A stretch of 64,000 bases of DNA, from positions 1,116,001 through 1,180,000 of the forward strand of contig CAVOSX010000001.1 in NCBI GenBank assembly GCA_963699015.1. Reading direction: 5' to 3'. Each line of letters begins with the position of its first letter. Position 1 is the stretch's first letter. Source of the stretch: PALSA-505 sp963699015 (lineage in GTDB: Bacteria > Actinomycetota > Actinomycetes > Streptosporangiales > Streptosporangiaceae). A program made the position numbers and the translations under genes. Of this stretch, positions 16,241-24,034 are shown piece after piece. Under the pieces are notes generated by a model. That model was not told the DNA's origin. It worked only from the letters and a program-made list of their open reading frames with translations, and searched no databases.

Positions 16241-17137
16241 CTATGAGGTCCCGGCTTGATCGCGCTGAGCAGCCTGGGGGTCCGGCGCGATCTCGCCGAG
16301 CAGGTTGTCCAGCGACCGCGCCGGGCGGCCGGTGAGCCGCTGGACGGTGCTGGTGACCTGGGCGGCGTAGCCGTCGGACCCAGAACGGCGGTAGTCCTGA
16401 TACAAGCCGACCAGCGCGTTCGCGAACCACCCGTCCAGCCCGGCGGCCAGCAGCGCCTGCCGGACCGCATCGTCGGGCGCATTGACGTAGCTGATCTGGC
16501 GGCCCATCACGCCGGTGAGCTTGGCGGCGACATCTGCGTAAGACAGCGCCTGCGGCCCGGTGACGTCGTAGTGCGCGCCGGCGTGCCCGGGCTGGGTCAG
16601 CACCACCGCAGCCACGGCGGCCACATCGCGCGTATCGACCATGCTGATCCGAGCCTCGCCGGCGTTAACGTAGAAGCTCCCTGACGCGTCAACGGACGGG
16701 ATCGTCGATTCGGGGACGTTCTGCAGGAAGAGGTTGGGACGCACGATCACGTGAGGGAGCCCCGAGTCCTCGAGGTAGCGGTCGCAGGCGGTATGAGCGC
16801 CGATGAACTCGGCCGCAGACTCCCGGTCTGCTCCGAGAATTGAGCTTCGCACCAGCAACTGCACCTGCGTCCGACGGGCGGCGTCGATCGCGTTGCGATG
16901 CCAGCTGACCGCGTCGGAGTGCGGGCTAGAGAGCAAGAACACCCTCTCGACCCCCTCCATCGCGGTCACCAGCGAGCCCTCGTCGGCCAGGTCGCCGGTG
17001 ACGGCCCCGGCCGCGGCTGGCAGGCTGCTGGCGGACTCGCCGGCGCGTACCAGAACCCGGACTTGCTCTCCCTGAGCCAGCAACTCTGCGATCAGCGCAG
17101 CGCCGATCTTGCTGCGGCCACCGATGACAAGAATCAT
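16241..17137 (-). CDS. NmrA-like NAD(P)-binding atypical SDR oxidoreductase
   Basis: A 298-aa extended/atypical short-chain dehydrogenase of the NmrA/HSCARG or quinone-oxidoreductase (QorB-like) group. It has the N-terminal Rossmann motif MILVIGGRSKIGAAL, then an Arg-rich LVRAGESA loop, GDLADEGSLVTAMEGVERVFLLSSP, and the FLQNVPES segment near the active site. The canonical catalytic Tyr-x3-Lys is not obvious, as expected for this group, which often senses redox cofactors. ATG at 17137 has GGAGGAAG five bases upstream. It is divergent from a LysR gene, which probably regulates it. Confidence 0.88.
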   Translation of the reverse strand: MILVIGGRSKIGAALIAELLAQGEQVRVLVRAGESASSLPAAAGAVTGDLADEGSLVTAMEGVERVFLLSSPHSDAVSWHRNAIDAARRTQVQLLVRSSILGADRESAAEFIGAHTACDRYLEDSGLPHVIVRPNLFLQNVPESTIPSVDASGSFYVNAGEARISMVDTRDVAAVAAVVLTQPGHAGAHYDVTGPQALSYADVAAKLTGVMGRQISYVNAPDDAVRQALLAAGLDGWFANALVGLYQDYRRSGSDGYAAQVTSTVQRLTGRPARSLDNLLGEIAPDPQAAQRDQAGTS

Positions 17138-17163
17138 GTCTTCCTCCGCGACGGCCCTTTGCC

Positions 17164-17237
17164 TGATCCCAACCTGGGGCAGTGAGCGCTGCTGATCAAG
17201 GGAGAATCGCTGATCGATCCCATTAGGATCCCTGATC
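17164..17237. promoter_or_regulatory. Repeated CTGATC sites in the LysR divergent promoter region
   Basis: CTGATC occurs four times (17164, 17193, 17211, 17232) in the 101 bases between the divergent NmrA-like and LysR genes. The outer copies flank an imperfect inverted repeat, TGATCAAGGGA and TCCCTGATCA. This is the usual place for LysR-family binding sites, including autoregulation. The repeats are seen; binding is inferred. Confidence 0.5.
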
Positions 17238-17238
17238 A

Positions 17239-18141
17239 ATGTGGCGGGACATCGAACTGCGCGAGTTGCGGATCTTCCTCGTGGTCGCCGAGGAGCTGCA
17301 CTTCGGCCGCACGGCTGAGCGCCTGGGCATCTCCCAGCCCGGGGTGAGCGAGGCCGTGCGGGTGCTTGAGTCACGGCTCGGCGTCAAGGTCTTCGACCGC
17401 ACCAGCCGCCGGGTCCGCCTGACGCCAGCGGGCGAAGCGCTGCGGCACAGCCTCGTGCCCGCGCTGGCTGCCGTGGACCACGCCCTGGCTGAGACCAGCG
17501 AACTGTCCCGCGCCGTCCGCGGGCTGCTGCGCATCGGCTTCGTCCTGACTACCGAAGGCCCGGCGCTCAGCCGGCTCAGCGCGGCGTTCCAGGCCCGCTA
17601 CCCCGGCTGCGAGGTCCGGCTCCAGGAGGTCGAGACCTTCGACGCCTACCGGGTGCTGCGCAGGGGCGACATCGACGTGCTGTCTAACTGGCTGGCCGTC
17701 GACGAGCCGGACCTCACCGCGGGCGCCGTGTTCGCCTACTACCAGCGGGCACTGGCGGTCGCCACTTCGCATCGGCTGGCCGGCCGGAGCACGGTGTCGG
17801 TCGAGGATCTGGCCGGCGAAGAGGTGGCCTTGCTCCCCGCGTCCACCCCGGCGGCGGTCTACGACCTGCTCGTTCCCCCGCGCACACCATCAGGGCGACC
17901 GATCCGCCGCACTCAGCCCGTCCAGACCATCAACGAGATCCTCTCGCTGGTGGCCCGCGGGCGCATCGTCCACCCGACCAGCTCGACCGTTCCCATATTC
18001 AACCGCGACGACCTCGTCCTCATCCCCCTGACCGGGCTGCCCCCCATACCACTCGGGCTGGTCTGGTGCACCAGCCGGGAGAACCCGCGCATCCGCGCCC
18101 TCGACGAAACCGCCGGCGCAATGATCGCGGTACCGGGCTGA
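17239..18141 (+). CDS. LysR-family transcriptional regulator
   Basis: A 300-aa LysR regulator with an N-terminal winged HTH (residues 5-65: LRELRIFLVVAEELHFGRTAERLGISQPGVSEAVRVLESRLGVKVFDRTSRRVRLTPAG). A periplasmic-binding-protein-like effector domain covers about 90-295. The residue pattern LHFGRTAERLGISQP matches actinobacterial members that control neighbouring oxidoreductases. The ATG at 17239 is immediately downstream of the repeated CTGATC sites, so autoregulation is likely. The inducer is unknown. Confidence 0.93.
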   Translation: MWRDIELRELRIFLVVAEELHFGRTAERLGISQPGVSEAVRVLESRLGVKVFDRTSRRVRLTPAGEALRHSLVPALAAVDHALAETSELSRAVRGLLRIGFVLTTEGPALSRLSAAFQARYPGCEVRLQEVETFDAYRVLRRGDIDVLSNWLAVDEPDLTAGAVFAYYQRALAVATSHRLAGRSTVSVEDLAGEEVALLPASTPAAVYDLLVPPRTPSGRPIRRTQPVQTINEILSLVARGRIVHPTSSTVPIFNRDDLVLIPLTGLPPIPLGLVWCTSRENPRIRALDETAGAMIAVPG

Positions 18142-18175
18142 CCCGGCGGACCCATCGGCCGGAGCTCGTGCCTGG

Positions 18176-18940
18176 CTAACGTTCCTGCTCGGTCGGGCGG
18201 ATAAGCAGCTCGTTGATCGCGACGTGCCGCGGCCGGGTGACGATGTAGGTGATCGCGTCGGCGATGTCCCCGGCCTGCATCCTCTGCCCGAACTGGTTTC
18301 GAATGCTCTGCAGCACCTCGGGCCGATTGTGGCTGGCCAGCTCGGTGTCGGTGGCGCCCGGTTCGACCAGGGAGACGCGCACGTACTGCCTGGTCAGCTC
18401 CTGGCGCAGCGACTCGCTGAACGCGCCGACGCCGTGCTTGGTCAGCGAGTAGACGCCACTCCCGTTGCGGGCCGCACGGCCCGCCACCGAGCTGATGTTC
18501 ACCATGTCGGCCACCTGGCGCGGCCCGCTCCCGGCCGCGCGCAGCAGGTGCGGCAGCGCCGCGTGGGCGCAGTACAGCAGGCCGAGCACGTTGAGCTCTA
18601 CCATCCGCTGCCACTCCGCCAGGGGCGCGTCGGCCACCGGGCCGAGAAGCATGACCCCGGCGTTGTTGATCAGCGTGTCCAGCCGGCCCAGTTCGGCCAC
18701 CGTGTGCTGCACCGCGCCGGCCGCCTGCTGCTCGTCGGTTACGTCGCACTCCAGCACCAGCGCGGTGCCGCCTTGATCCCTGATGCCGGCGGCGAGCGAT
18801 TGCAGCCTGTCCCGCCGCCGGGCCGCCAGCGCCACCGCCGCGCCCTGGCTGGCGAGGGCGGCAGCGGCGGCCGCGCCGATGCCGCTCGACGCCCCGGTCA
18901 CCAGCGCGACGGTGCCATCCAGTACCGGCTCCACCGGCAT
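18176..18940 (-). CDS. Short-chain dehydrogenase/reductase (classical SDR)
   Basis: A 254-aa classical SDR. It shows the cofactor motif TGASSGIG (about 15-22), ARRRDRL suggesting NADP preference, CDVTD (65-69), NNAG (91-94) and the catalytic set Ser-Tyr-x3-Lys in NISSVAG ... GVYSLTKHGV. The VEPGATDTEL segment follows. Substrate cannot be assigned. It is convergent with the LysR gene, with 34 bases between stops. The upstream intergenic region to 19180 is shared divergently with the SMP-30-like gene. Confidence 0.92.
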   Translation of the reverse strand: MPVEPVLDGTVALVTGASSGIGAAAAAALASQGAAVALAARRRDRLQSLAAGIRDQGGTALVLECDVTDEQQAAGAVQHTVAELGRLDTLINNAGVMLLGPVADAPLAEWQRMVELNVLGLLYCAHAALPHLLRAAGSGPRQVADMVNISSVAGRAARNGSGVYSLTKHGVGAFSESLRQELTRQYVRVSLVEPGATDTELASHNRPEVLQSIRNQFGQRMQAGDIADAITYIVTRPRHVAINELLIRPTEQER

Positions 18941-19126
18941 TCACCACCTTTGCCGTCAATCCCCCGCCCAGGTTGATACCCAGAAATCCCTGCCCCGCGG
19001 GCGGCCTGTCCGGCCCCATGAAACCACTGGAACCCCTGCATAACGACGCAGACCCGGCGACTCGCCGGCAGCCCGTCTGGTCGCGCGTGTACCGTTCAGT
19101 ACTCGGCCGGGCAGGCGCGGCCGCAG

Positions 19127-19174
19127 CCAGCGGACAGAACAACCAGCGGTCAGAACAACCAGCGGACAAGAAGG
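19127..19174. repeat. Tandem 16-bp direct repeats before the SMP-30-like gene
   Basis: Three consecutive 16-base units begin at 19127, 19143 and 19159: CCAGCGGACAGAACAA, CCAGCGGTCAGAACAA and CCAGCGGACAAGAAGG. The third diverges at its end to form the AAGAAGG ribosome site of the gene at 19180. It may be a regulatory array or a slippage product. Confidence 0.65.
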
Positions 19175-19179
19175 GTCGC

Positions 19180-20031
19180 ATGGCTGAACTTCGAACGTTG
19201 ATGAGCGGTCTCGTGTTCGGCGAGCAGCCGCGCTGGCACGAGGGCCGGCTGTGGTTCTCGGACTGGGGCACGCACGAGGTGATCGCCGTTGACCTCGACG
19301 GCAACAGCAAGGTCATCCTCCGCGGGACGGCATTCCCGTTGTGCGCCGACTGGCTGCCGGACGGCCGGCTGCTGGTCGTGTCGGCGCGCGACGGGCTGCT
19401 GCTGCGCCGCGAGCACGATGGTTCGCTGGTGACCCATGGTGACCTGAGGGCGGCGTCTGACCCTCCGGCCGTGAACGAGCTCGTCGTCGACGGCCGCGGC
19501 CACGCATACGTCAACGGCGGCGGCTTCGACCTGATGGCCGGCGAGGAGTTCGCACCTGGAGTGATCGCTCTGGTCACCCCCGACGGCTCGGCCCGGCAGG
19601 TGGCCGGCGGCCTCGCATTCCCCAACGGGATGCTGGTGATGCCCGACGGCTCGACGCTGATCGTCGCCGAGTCCTACGCCAAGCGGCTCACCGCGTTCGA
19701 CATCGACGCCGACGGCGGGCTGGCGAACCGGCGGGTATGGGCCGATCTGGGCGATGGCGTCCCTGACGGCCTCTGTGCCGATGTCGAGAACGCGGTCTGG
19801 TACGCCGACGTGCCTCATAAGCGCTGCGTGCGCGTCCGCGAAGGCGGGCAGGTGCTCGAGGCCATCGACCTCGACCGCGGGTGCTTCGCGTGCGCGCTCG
19901 GCGGCGCTGACGGCACGACCCTGTTCATGCTCGCGCAGGAATGGAGCGGTCCGCAGAACATGTTCGCCGAGCCGCGCTCGGGGGTGGTGCTGACGACCCA
20001 AGCGCCGGCGCCCCGGGCCGGCTGGCCGTAG
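19180..20031 (+). CDS. SMP-30/gluconolactonase-like beta-propeller protein
   Basis: A 283-aa six-bladed beta-propeller of the SMP-30/gluconolactonase/LRE family. Seen are FGEQPRWHEGRLWFSDWG, with the metal Glu and HEG motif, and ADWLPDGRLLVVSARDG. They are followed by NELVVDGRGHAYVNGGGFD, GGLAFPNGMLVMPDGSTLIVAESY, and the DGLCADVENAVWYADV blade with its Asp. These enzymes hydrolyse sugar lactones or related esters with a divalent metal. Start ATG 19180 has AAGAAGG seven bases upstream. A 12-bp-arm hairpin follows the stop. It is not in an operon with sugar genes, so the substrate is open. Confidence 0.88.
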   Translation: MAELRTLMSGLVFGEQPRWHEGRLWFSDWGTHEVIAVDLDGNSKVILRGTAFPLCADWLPDGRLLVVSARDGLLLRREHDGSLVTHGDLRAASDPPAVNELVVDGRGHAYVNGGGFDLMAGEEFAPGVIALVTPDGSARQVAGGLAFPNGMLVMPDGSTLIVAESYAKRLTAFDIDADGGLANRRVWADLGDGVPDGLCADVENAVWYADVPHKRCVRVREGGQVLEAIDLDRGCFACALGGADGTTLFMLAQEWSGPQNMFAEPRSGVVLTTQAPAPRAGWP

Positions 20032-20095
20032 GCCGAAGGCCGCAAGGCACGAGGAGCCCGGCCGCAGGACCCGCGCCACGGCCGCGGCCTTCGGC
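20032..20095. terminator. Long-loop inverted repeat after the SMP-30-like gene
   Basis: GCCGAAGGCCGC (20032-20043) and GCGGCCTTCGGC (20084-20095) form perfect 12-bp arms around a 40-base loop, directly after the stop at 20031. A terminator is likely, but the long loop is atypical. Confidence 0.5.
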
Positions 20096-20207
20096 GCTGC
20101 CTTTGCTGAATCGTGACTGGATTACGCGTCTCTTGCGTGCTGGTTCGCGGGAGTATCACAGGCGCATGGGCCACGGTTCGGGCAGGCATGAGGGAAAAGG
20201 AGATCGG

Positions 20208-22172
20208 GTGTCCAGAAGACGCAGGCTTGTCAGCCTCGCCGCCGCGACAACGGCAGTCGCAGCCATGACGATCGTGAGCGTGAGCGGCTCGGCCGCGGCC
20301 GCACCCCGCCAGGGCTACCTGCGGATGGCAGGCAGCGCCGCGCCGTTCGCCCGTCACGGCCGGGCGACTGGCACGGTGGCCGGCTCGGCGCAGCTGACCA
20401 TCCAGGTCTGGCTGCGGTCAGATCATCTCGCCGCGGCGCAACGGTATGCGACGGCGGTGAGCACGCCGGGCAGCGCGCTGTTCCACCGCTACCTGAGCCC
20501 GGACGCCTACACTGCCCGGTTCGGGGCCAGCCCGGCCGCCGCCGCCGCGGTGGGGTCGTGGCTGCGCCGCCAGGGCTTGTCCGGCATTCATGCCGATCCG
20601 CAGCGCAACTACGTGCGGGCCACGGGGCCGGTCGCGGCGATCGACGCGGCGTTCCGGATCCAGCTGGAGAACTACCAGCCGTCAGCGGGCGTGAACGCCG
20701 GGCCGTACCGGCTGCGCGCCAATAACCGGGCGGTGGCCATCCCCCGGTCGCTGGCCGGGTACGTACTCGGGGTGACTGGCCTGGACAACGCTGCGCCCAG
20801 GCTCCCGCTGATGCGAGCGCCCCGGCATCAGCGCAGGACCGCAGGCAAGCCCACCGTCGGCTGCTCGCGGTACTACGGGCAGCATCAGATCTCCGGACTG
20901 CCCGGGCAGTTCGGGCGGACGTCGTTCCCGACCCAGATCTGCGGCTACTCGGCCGGTCAGATGCGGGCCGCCTACGGGGCCAGCATGCGCAACAACGGCC
21001 GCGGGCAGACGGTCTCGCTGGTCGAGCAGGGCCTGGCCCCGGACATGTTCCAGACCTTGCAGGACTATGCGCGGTCGGATCACTTCGCGGCGCCGTCGGC
21101 GCACCGCTACACCGAGCTGTCGCTGGGGAAGAACACCTGCGGTGACCCGTTCAACATCGAGGAGCAGCTGGACGTCGAGACGTCCTACGACATGGCCCCC
21201 GGGGCGAACCAGCTCGTGATCGGCGGCGACAGCTGCAACAACGGCGACTTCGGCAACCAGGGCCTGTTCGACGCCGACATCGTGAACATCGACGGCACCA
21301 CCGGCAATCACCACCCGCTGTCCAACATCAGCTCCAACTCCTGGGGCCCGGGCGACGACAGCCAGCCGGCGATCCTGACCAACATCATGCACTCCTACCT
21401 GGTGCGCGCGGCCGCCCAGGGCGTCGGGATGTACTTCGCGTCCGGCGACTCATCCGGAGTCGAGACCCCCGATGACCCATTCAGCATCCTGGTCGGCGGC
21501 ACCTCACTGGGGATCGGCAAGGACAACCAGCGCCTATTCGAGACCGGCTGGTCCACCGGCCGTTCCGTCATCAGCCACGGCAACTGGGTCTTGAAGGGTG
21601 AAGACGGCGCCGCCAGCGGCGGTCCCAGCCTGATCTGGGCACAGCCGGCTTACCAGCACGGCGTGGTGCCGAGGGCGCAGGCCCTCGCGGATCCCGGCAG
21701 CCGCCTGGGCCTGGTCCGGTCCGAACCTGACCTCGCCGCCGACGCGGACCTGTACACCGGGTTCGCCACCGGAGTGCTGTCGTTCCCGAAGAACAAGCCG
21801 CCGGCCTTCAGCAAGCTGCTGATCGGCGGGACCAGCATGGCCTCGCCGCTGGTGGCCGGCATCGTCGCCGACGCCCAGCAGGGGCAGCGCAGCGTGTTCG
21901 GGTTCACCGATCCGGCGCTCTACCGGCTCAGCGGGACGCGGGCGCTGCGCGACATGCTGCCATCGACTGCCAGCACCCCCGGGCTGTTCCGCGGCGTGGT
22001 GTGCACCCTCCGGTTCTGCCCGCCCTCGTCGCTGCGTACCTTCGACGACCAGAACCCCCACATGCCCGGCTACACCGGACAGGTCACCGCCAAGGGCTAC
22101 GACAACATGACCGGCGTCGGCACGCCGCGCGGCCAGTCGTTCATCAGGGCCTTGCGCAAGCTGGAAGGCTGA
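20208..22172 (+). CDS. S53 (sedolisin/kumamolisin-type) serine-carboxyl peptidase, secreted
   Basis: A 654-aa paralogue of the S53 gene at 13259. It has an Arg-rich signal peptide (SRRRRLVSLAAATTAVAAM, possibly twin-Arg-like), a pro-domain with AQLTIQVWLRSDHLAAAQRYATAV, and a catalytic domain. EEQLD at about 318 provides Glu and Asp, and GGTSMASP at about 541 the nucleophile. The C-terminal calcium segment GYDNMTGVGTPRG is present. GTG at 20208 is chosen because AAGGAG lies six bases upstream and the signal peptide begins there. A strong hairpin follows the stop. Confidence 0.9.
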   Translation: MSRRRRLVSLAAATTAVAAMTIVSVSGSAAAAPRQGYLRMAGSAAPFARHGRATGTVAGSAQLTIQVWLRSDHLAAAQRYATAVSTPGSALFHRYLSPDAYTARFGASPAAAAAVGSWLRRQGLSGIHADPQRNYVRATGPVAAIDAAFRIQLENYQPSAGVNAGPYRLRANNRAVAIPRSLAGYVLGVTGLDNAAPRLPLMRAPRHQRRTAGKPTVGCSRYYGQHQISGLPGQFGRTSFPTQICGYSAGQMRAAYGASMRNNGRGQTVSLVEQGLAPDMFQTLQDYARSDHFAAPSAHRYTELSLGKNTCGDPFNIEEQLDVETSYDMAPGANQLVIGGDSCNNGDFGNQGLFDADIVNIDGTTGNHHPLSNISSNSWGPGDDSQPAILTNIMHSYLVRAAAQGVGMYFASGDSSGVETPDDPFSILVGGTSLGIGKDNQRLFETGWSTGRSVISHGNWVLKGEDGAASGGPSLIWAQPAYQHGVVPRAQALADPGSRLGLVRSEPDLAADADLYTGFATGVLSFPKNKPPAFSKLLIGGTSMASPLVAGIVADAQQGQRSVFGFTDPALYRLSGTRALRDMLPSTASTPGLFRGVVCTLRFCPPSSLRTFDDQNPHMPGYTGQVTAKGYDNMTGVGTPRGQSFIRALRKLEG

Positions 22173-22180
22173 AACCCGCC

Positions 22181-22212
22181 CGCGGTCCGCGCCGGTCCCG
22201 GCGCGGACCGCG
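22181..22212. terminator. Strong hairpin terminator after the second S53 gene
   Basis: CGCGGTCCGCGCC-ggtccc-GGCGCGGACCGCG: perfect 13-bp arms and a 6-base loop, starting eight bases after the peptidase stop. It also lies downstream of the convergent oxidoreductase gene ending at 22303. Confidence 0.8.
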
Positions 22213-22302
22213 CGGCCTGGCGCCGGGCCGCCGGCCGTGGCGTACCGGGGTGTCGGGGAGACCGGACTCGATGGCCCCCGCCGGGTGCCGGGATGAGGTC
22301 TG

Positions 22303-23269
22303 CTACGGCACGAGAACGGTACGCTCGCCTGGTGGGTCTGGCCGGGTCCAGGCGGCTTCCACATCGGCCAGCGGCACCGCGTTCGGCGTGACCGCGATCG
22401 TGCCGGCAGTGATCTCGCAGATCAGCGACGGGAGCTCGGCCAGGTAGGCTGCGGCCGGGACGGCGCCCTGGCCGACGCCCTGGAGGCGGAGGTTGGCTGA
22501 GCGCAGCGCGGCCGAAGGCAGCTCGATCGCCGGGCCTGCGATCGCGCCGATCTGGATCCAGTTCATCGCGCGGCTGCGATCCGAACGCGCGGTGAGCAGC
22601 GCCGTGATGGCCCGCTGGGCCGGCGCCCCACAGGTAGTCCAGGACGATGTCGGCTTCGCCGCCCGCCGCGCCGAGCGCGCTGGCCGTCGCGCCGGCGTCG
22701 CCGGTCAGCGGGACCACCCGGTCGGCGCCCAGCGACGTGAGCGCGCGCAGCCGCTCCGGGTCGCGCCCGGCGCCGATCACGTGTCCGGCGCCGAGACGCC
22801 TGGCGACCTGCACGGCCATCGTCCCGGCGTTTCCGGTCGCGCCGAGCACCAGGACGCTCTGGCCAGGCTGGAGGGGGACGCGGCGGCGCAGGGCCACCCA
22901 CGACGACATGGCCGGGTTCATCGCGGCGGCGATCTGGGCGGCGTCGGCGTCGTCGGGCAGCTCGACGGCACGTCCCGGGTCGGCGAGGGCCTTGTCGGCC
23001 ATCGTGCCGGGAGCGTCGTCGCCGGCCGCGAAGTAGATCGGCCGCCCGTCCGGCCGGCGGCCGACGCCGTCGATGCCGGGGATCATGGGCAGCGTCCCGG
23101 TGCTCGCATAGTGGACTCCGGCGGCGCCGCTGCGCACGCGCGGGTGCAGGCCGACGGCGAGGACGTCAACGAGGATCTCGCTGGCGCCGGCCGGCTGCGG
23201 CACCTCGAACTGCTGGTAGCGCGGCGGCTCGCCGAACGATGTCACGACGGCCGCGTTCATTGTCGCCAT
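22303..23269 (-). pseudogene. Frameshifted zinc-type alcohol dehydrogenase / quinone oxidoreductase (MDR family)
   Basis: Medium-chain dehydrogenase/reductase of about 322 aa, broken once. The N-terminal GroES-like domain (FEVPQPAGASEILVDVLAVGLHPRVRSGAAG) and the Rossmann part (GQSVLVLGATGNAGTMAVQVARRLGA) read from the ATG at 23269 to DYLWGA. The remainder (AQRAITALL ... MNWIQIGAIAGPAIELPSAALRS) is in the next frame and ends at 22303. Dropping one base in the GCCGGCC stretch near 22618-22626 restores a continuous protein. No catalytic zinc ligands are evident, so it is probably a quinone-oxidoreductase-like NADPH enzyme. It is divergent from a MarR gene whose operators overlap both promoters. 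Confidence 0.75.
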
Positions 23270-23311
23270 GGACTCCCCCTTCGGCCTTCAGCCTTCGGCC
23301 GACCCGAGCGC

Positions 23312-23353
23312 TTAGTTCGTGCCACGTACCAATCTAGTTTGTAACACGTACTA
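23312..23353. promoter_or_regulatory. Two MarR-type operators between the oxidoreductase and marR genes
   Basis: Two related imperfect palindromes, TTAGTTCGTGCCACGTACCAA (23312-23332) and TAGTTTGTAACACGTACTA (23335-23353), share the half-site CACGTAC. Their right halves are 23 bases apart, about two helical turns, so dimers would bind the same face. Binding by the adjacent MarR protein is inferred. Confidence 0.65.
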
Positions 23354-23366
23354 AATCAAGTACACT
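23339..23366 (+). promoter_or_regulatory. Promoter of the marR gene, predicted leaderless
   Basis: TTGTAA (23339-23344) and TACACT (23361-23366) are spaced by 16 bases. TACACT ends six bases before the ATG at 23373, and no ribosome site is present, so transcription probably starts at or next to the ATG. The second MarR operator covers the -35 and spacer. Confidence 0.55.
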
Positions 23367-23372
23367 GCCGGA

Positions 23373-23906
23373 ATGGCAGCGCGTCCGGCCGGCACCCCCG
23401 GATCGCCCGCAGCAGACCAGGCGCTGAGCCCTGCTGACGGGCTGGCGCAGCTGTCGTTCCTGATCAGCAGCATCCTCGAGCACCGGGCACGCGAGCATGA
23501 CCTTTCGATCATCCAGATACGCCTGCTCGGCGTGCTGCGCGACCGCATGCCCACGATGAACGAGCTGGCCAGGCTCCTGGACCTGGACAAGTCCAGCGTC
23601 ACCGGGCTGGTCGATCGCGCGCAACGGCGCGGCCTGGTCGTGCGCGTTCCCTCGACGGCGGACCGGCGGGCCGTGCTGGTCCGTCTTACCGGCCGCGGCC
23701 GGGCGCTCGCGTCCGCTGGCGCGGCTCGCTTCGGGGCAGACATCTCGCTGCTGCTCGAGCACCTGCGGCCGGCAGATCGCGATGCGCTGTCTCGGCTCAT
23801 CAGCCGGCTACTCGTCGCGTACGCGGCAGATCACGGCGTCGACCTGTTCGCCACCATCGACACCGGCGACCCCGAAGCCGGCTCCCCGGCCGCAAGGCAT
23901 GGCTGA
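23373..23906 (+). CDS. MarR-family transcriptional regulator
   Basis: A 177-aa MarR protein. The winged-helix core spans about 45-120, with MNELARLLDLDKSSVTGLVDRAQRRGLVVRVPSTADRRAVLVRLTGRGRAL. The dimerisation helices are at both ends. The N-terminus has a 20-residue Ala/Pro-rich extension. It diverges from the MDR oxidoreductase gene, and two palindromes lie between them. This is the standard layout for MarR repression of a detoxifying quinone reductase and autorepression. Likely ligands are phenolic or quinone compounds (inference). Confidence 0.92.
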   Translation: MAARPAGTPGSPAADQALSPADGLAQLSFLISSILEHRAREHDLSIIQIRLLGVLRDRMPTMNELARLLDLDKSSVTGLVDRAQRRGLVVRVPSTADRRAVLVRLTGRGRALASAGAARFGADISLLLEHLRPADRDALSRLISRLLVAYAADHGVDLFATIDTGDPEAGSPAARHG

Positions 23907-24034
23907 CCCAGGCCCGCGACTGCCCGCGGCTGCGGCGGCGACGTTGCCCGAAGGTGGCGCCCCGCCATGGGAGCCCGGGGACTCCTATTCTCCGTCCCTA
24001 TGTGGAATAGATCACTCATCGAGACGATTGATGA

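Noticed and set aside
23978..23998. GGGAC-N11-GTCCC before the receiver-flavoprotein gene as a DosR box
   Set aside because: The spacing and inner bases do not match the 20-bp DosR consensus; it is probably chance in G/C-rich DNA.
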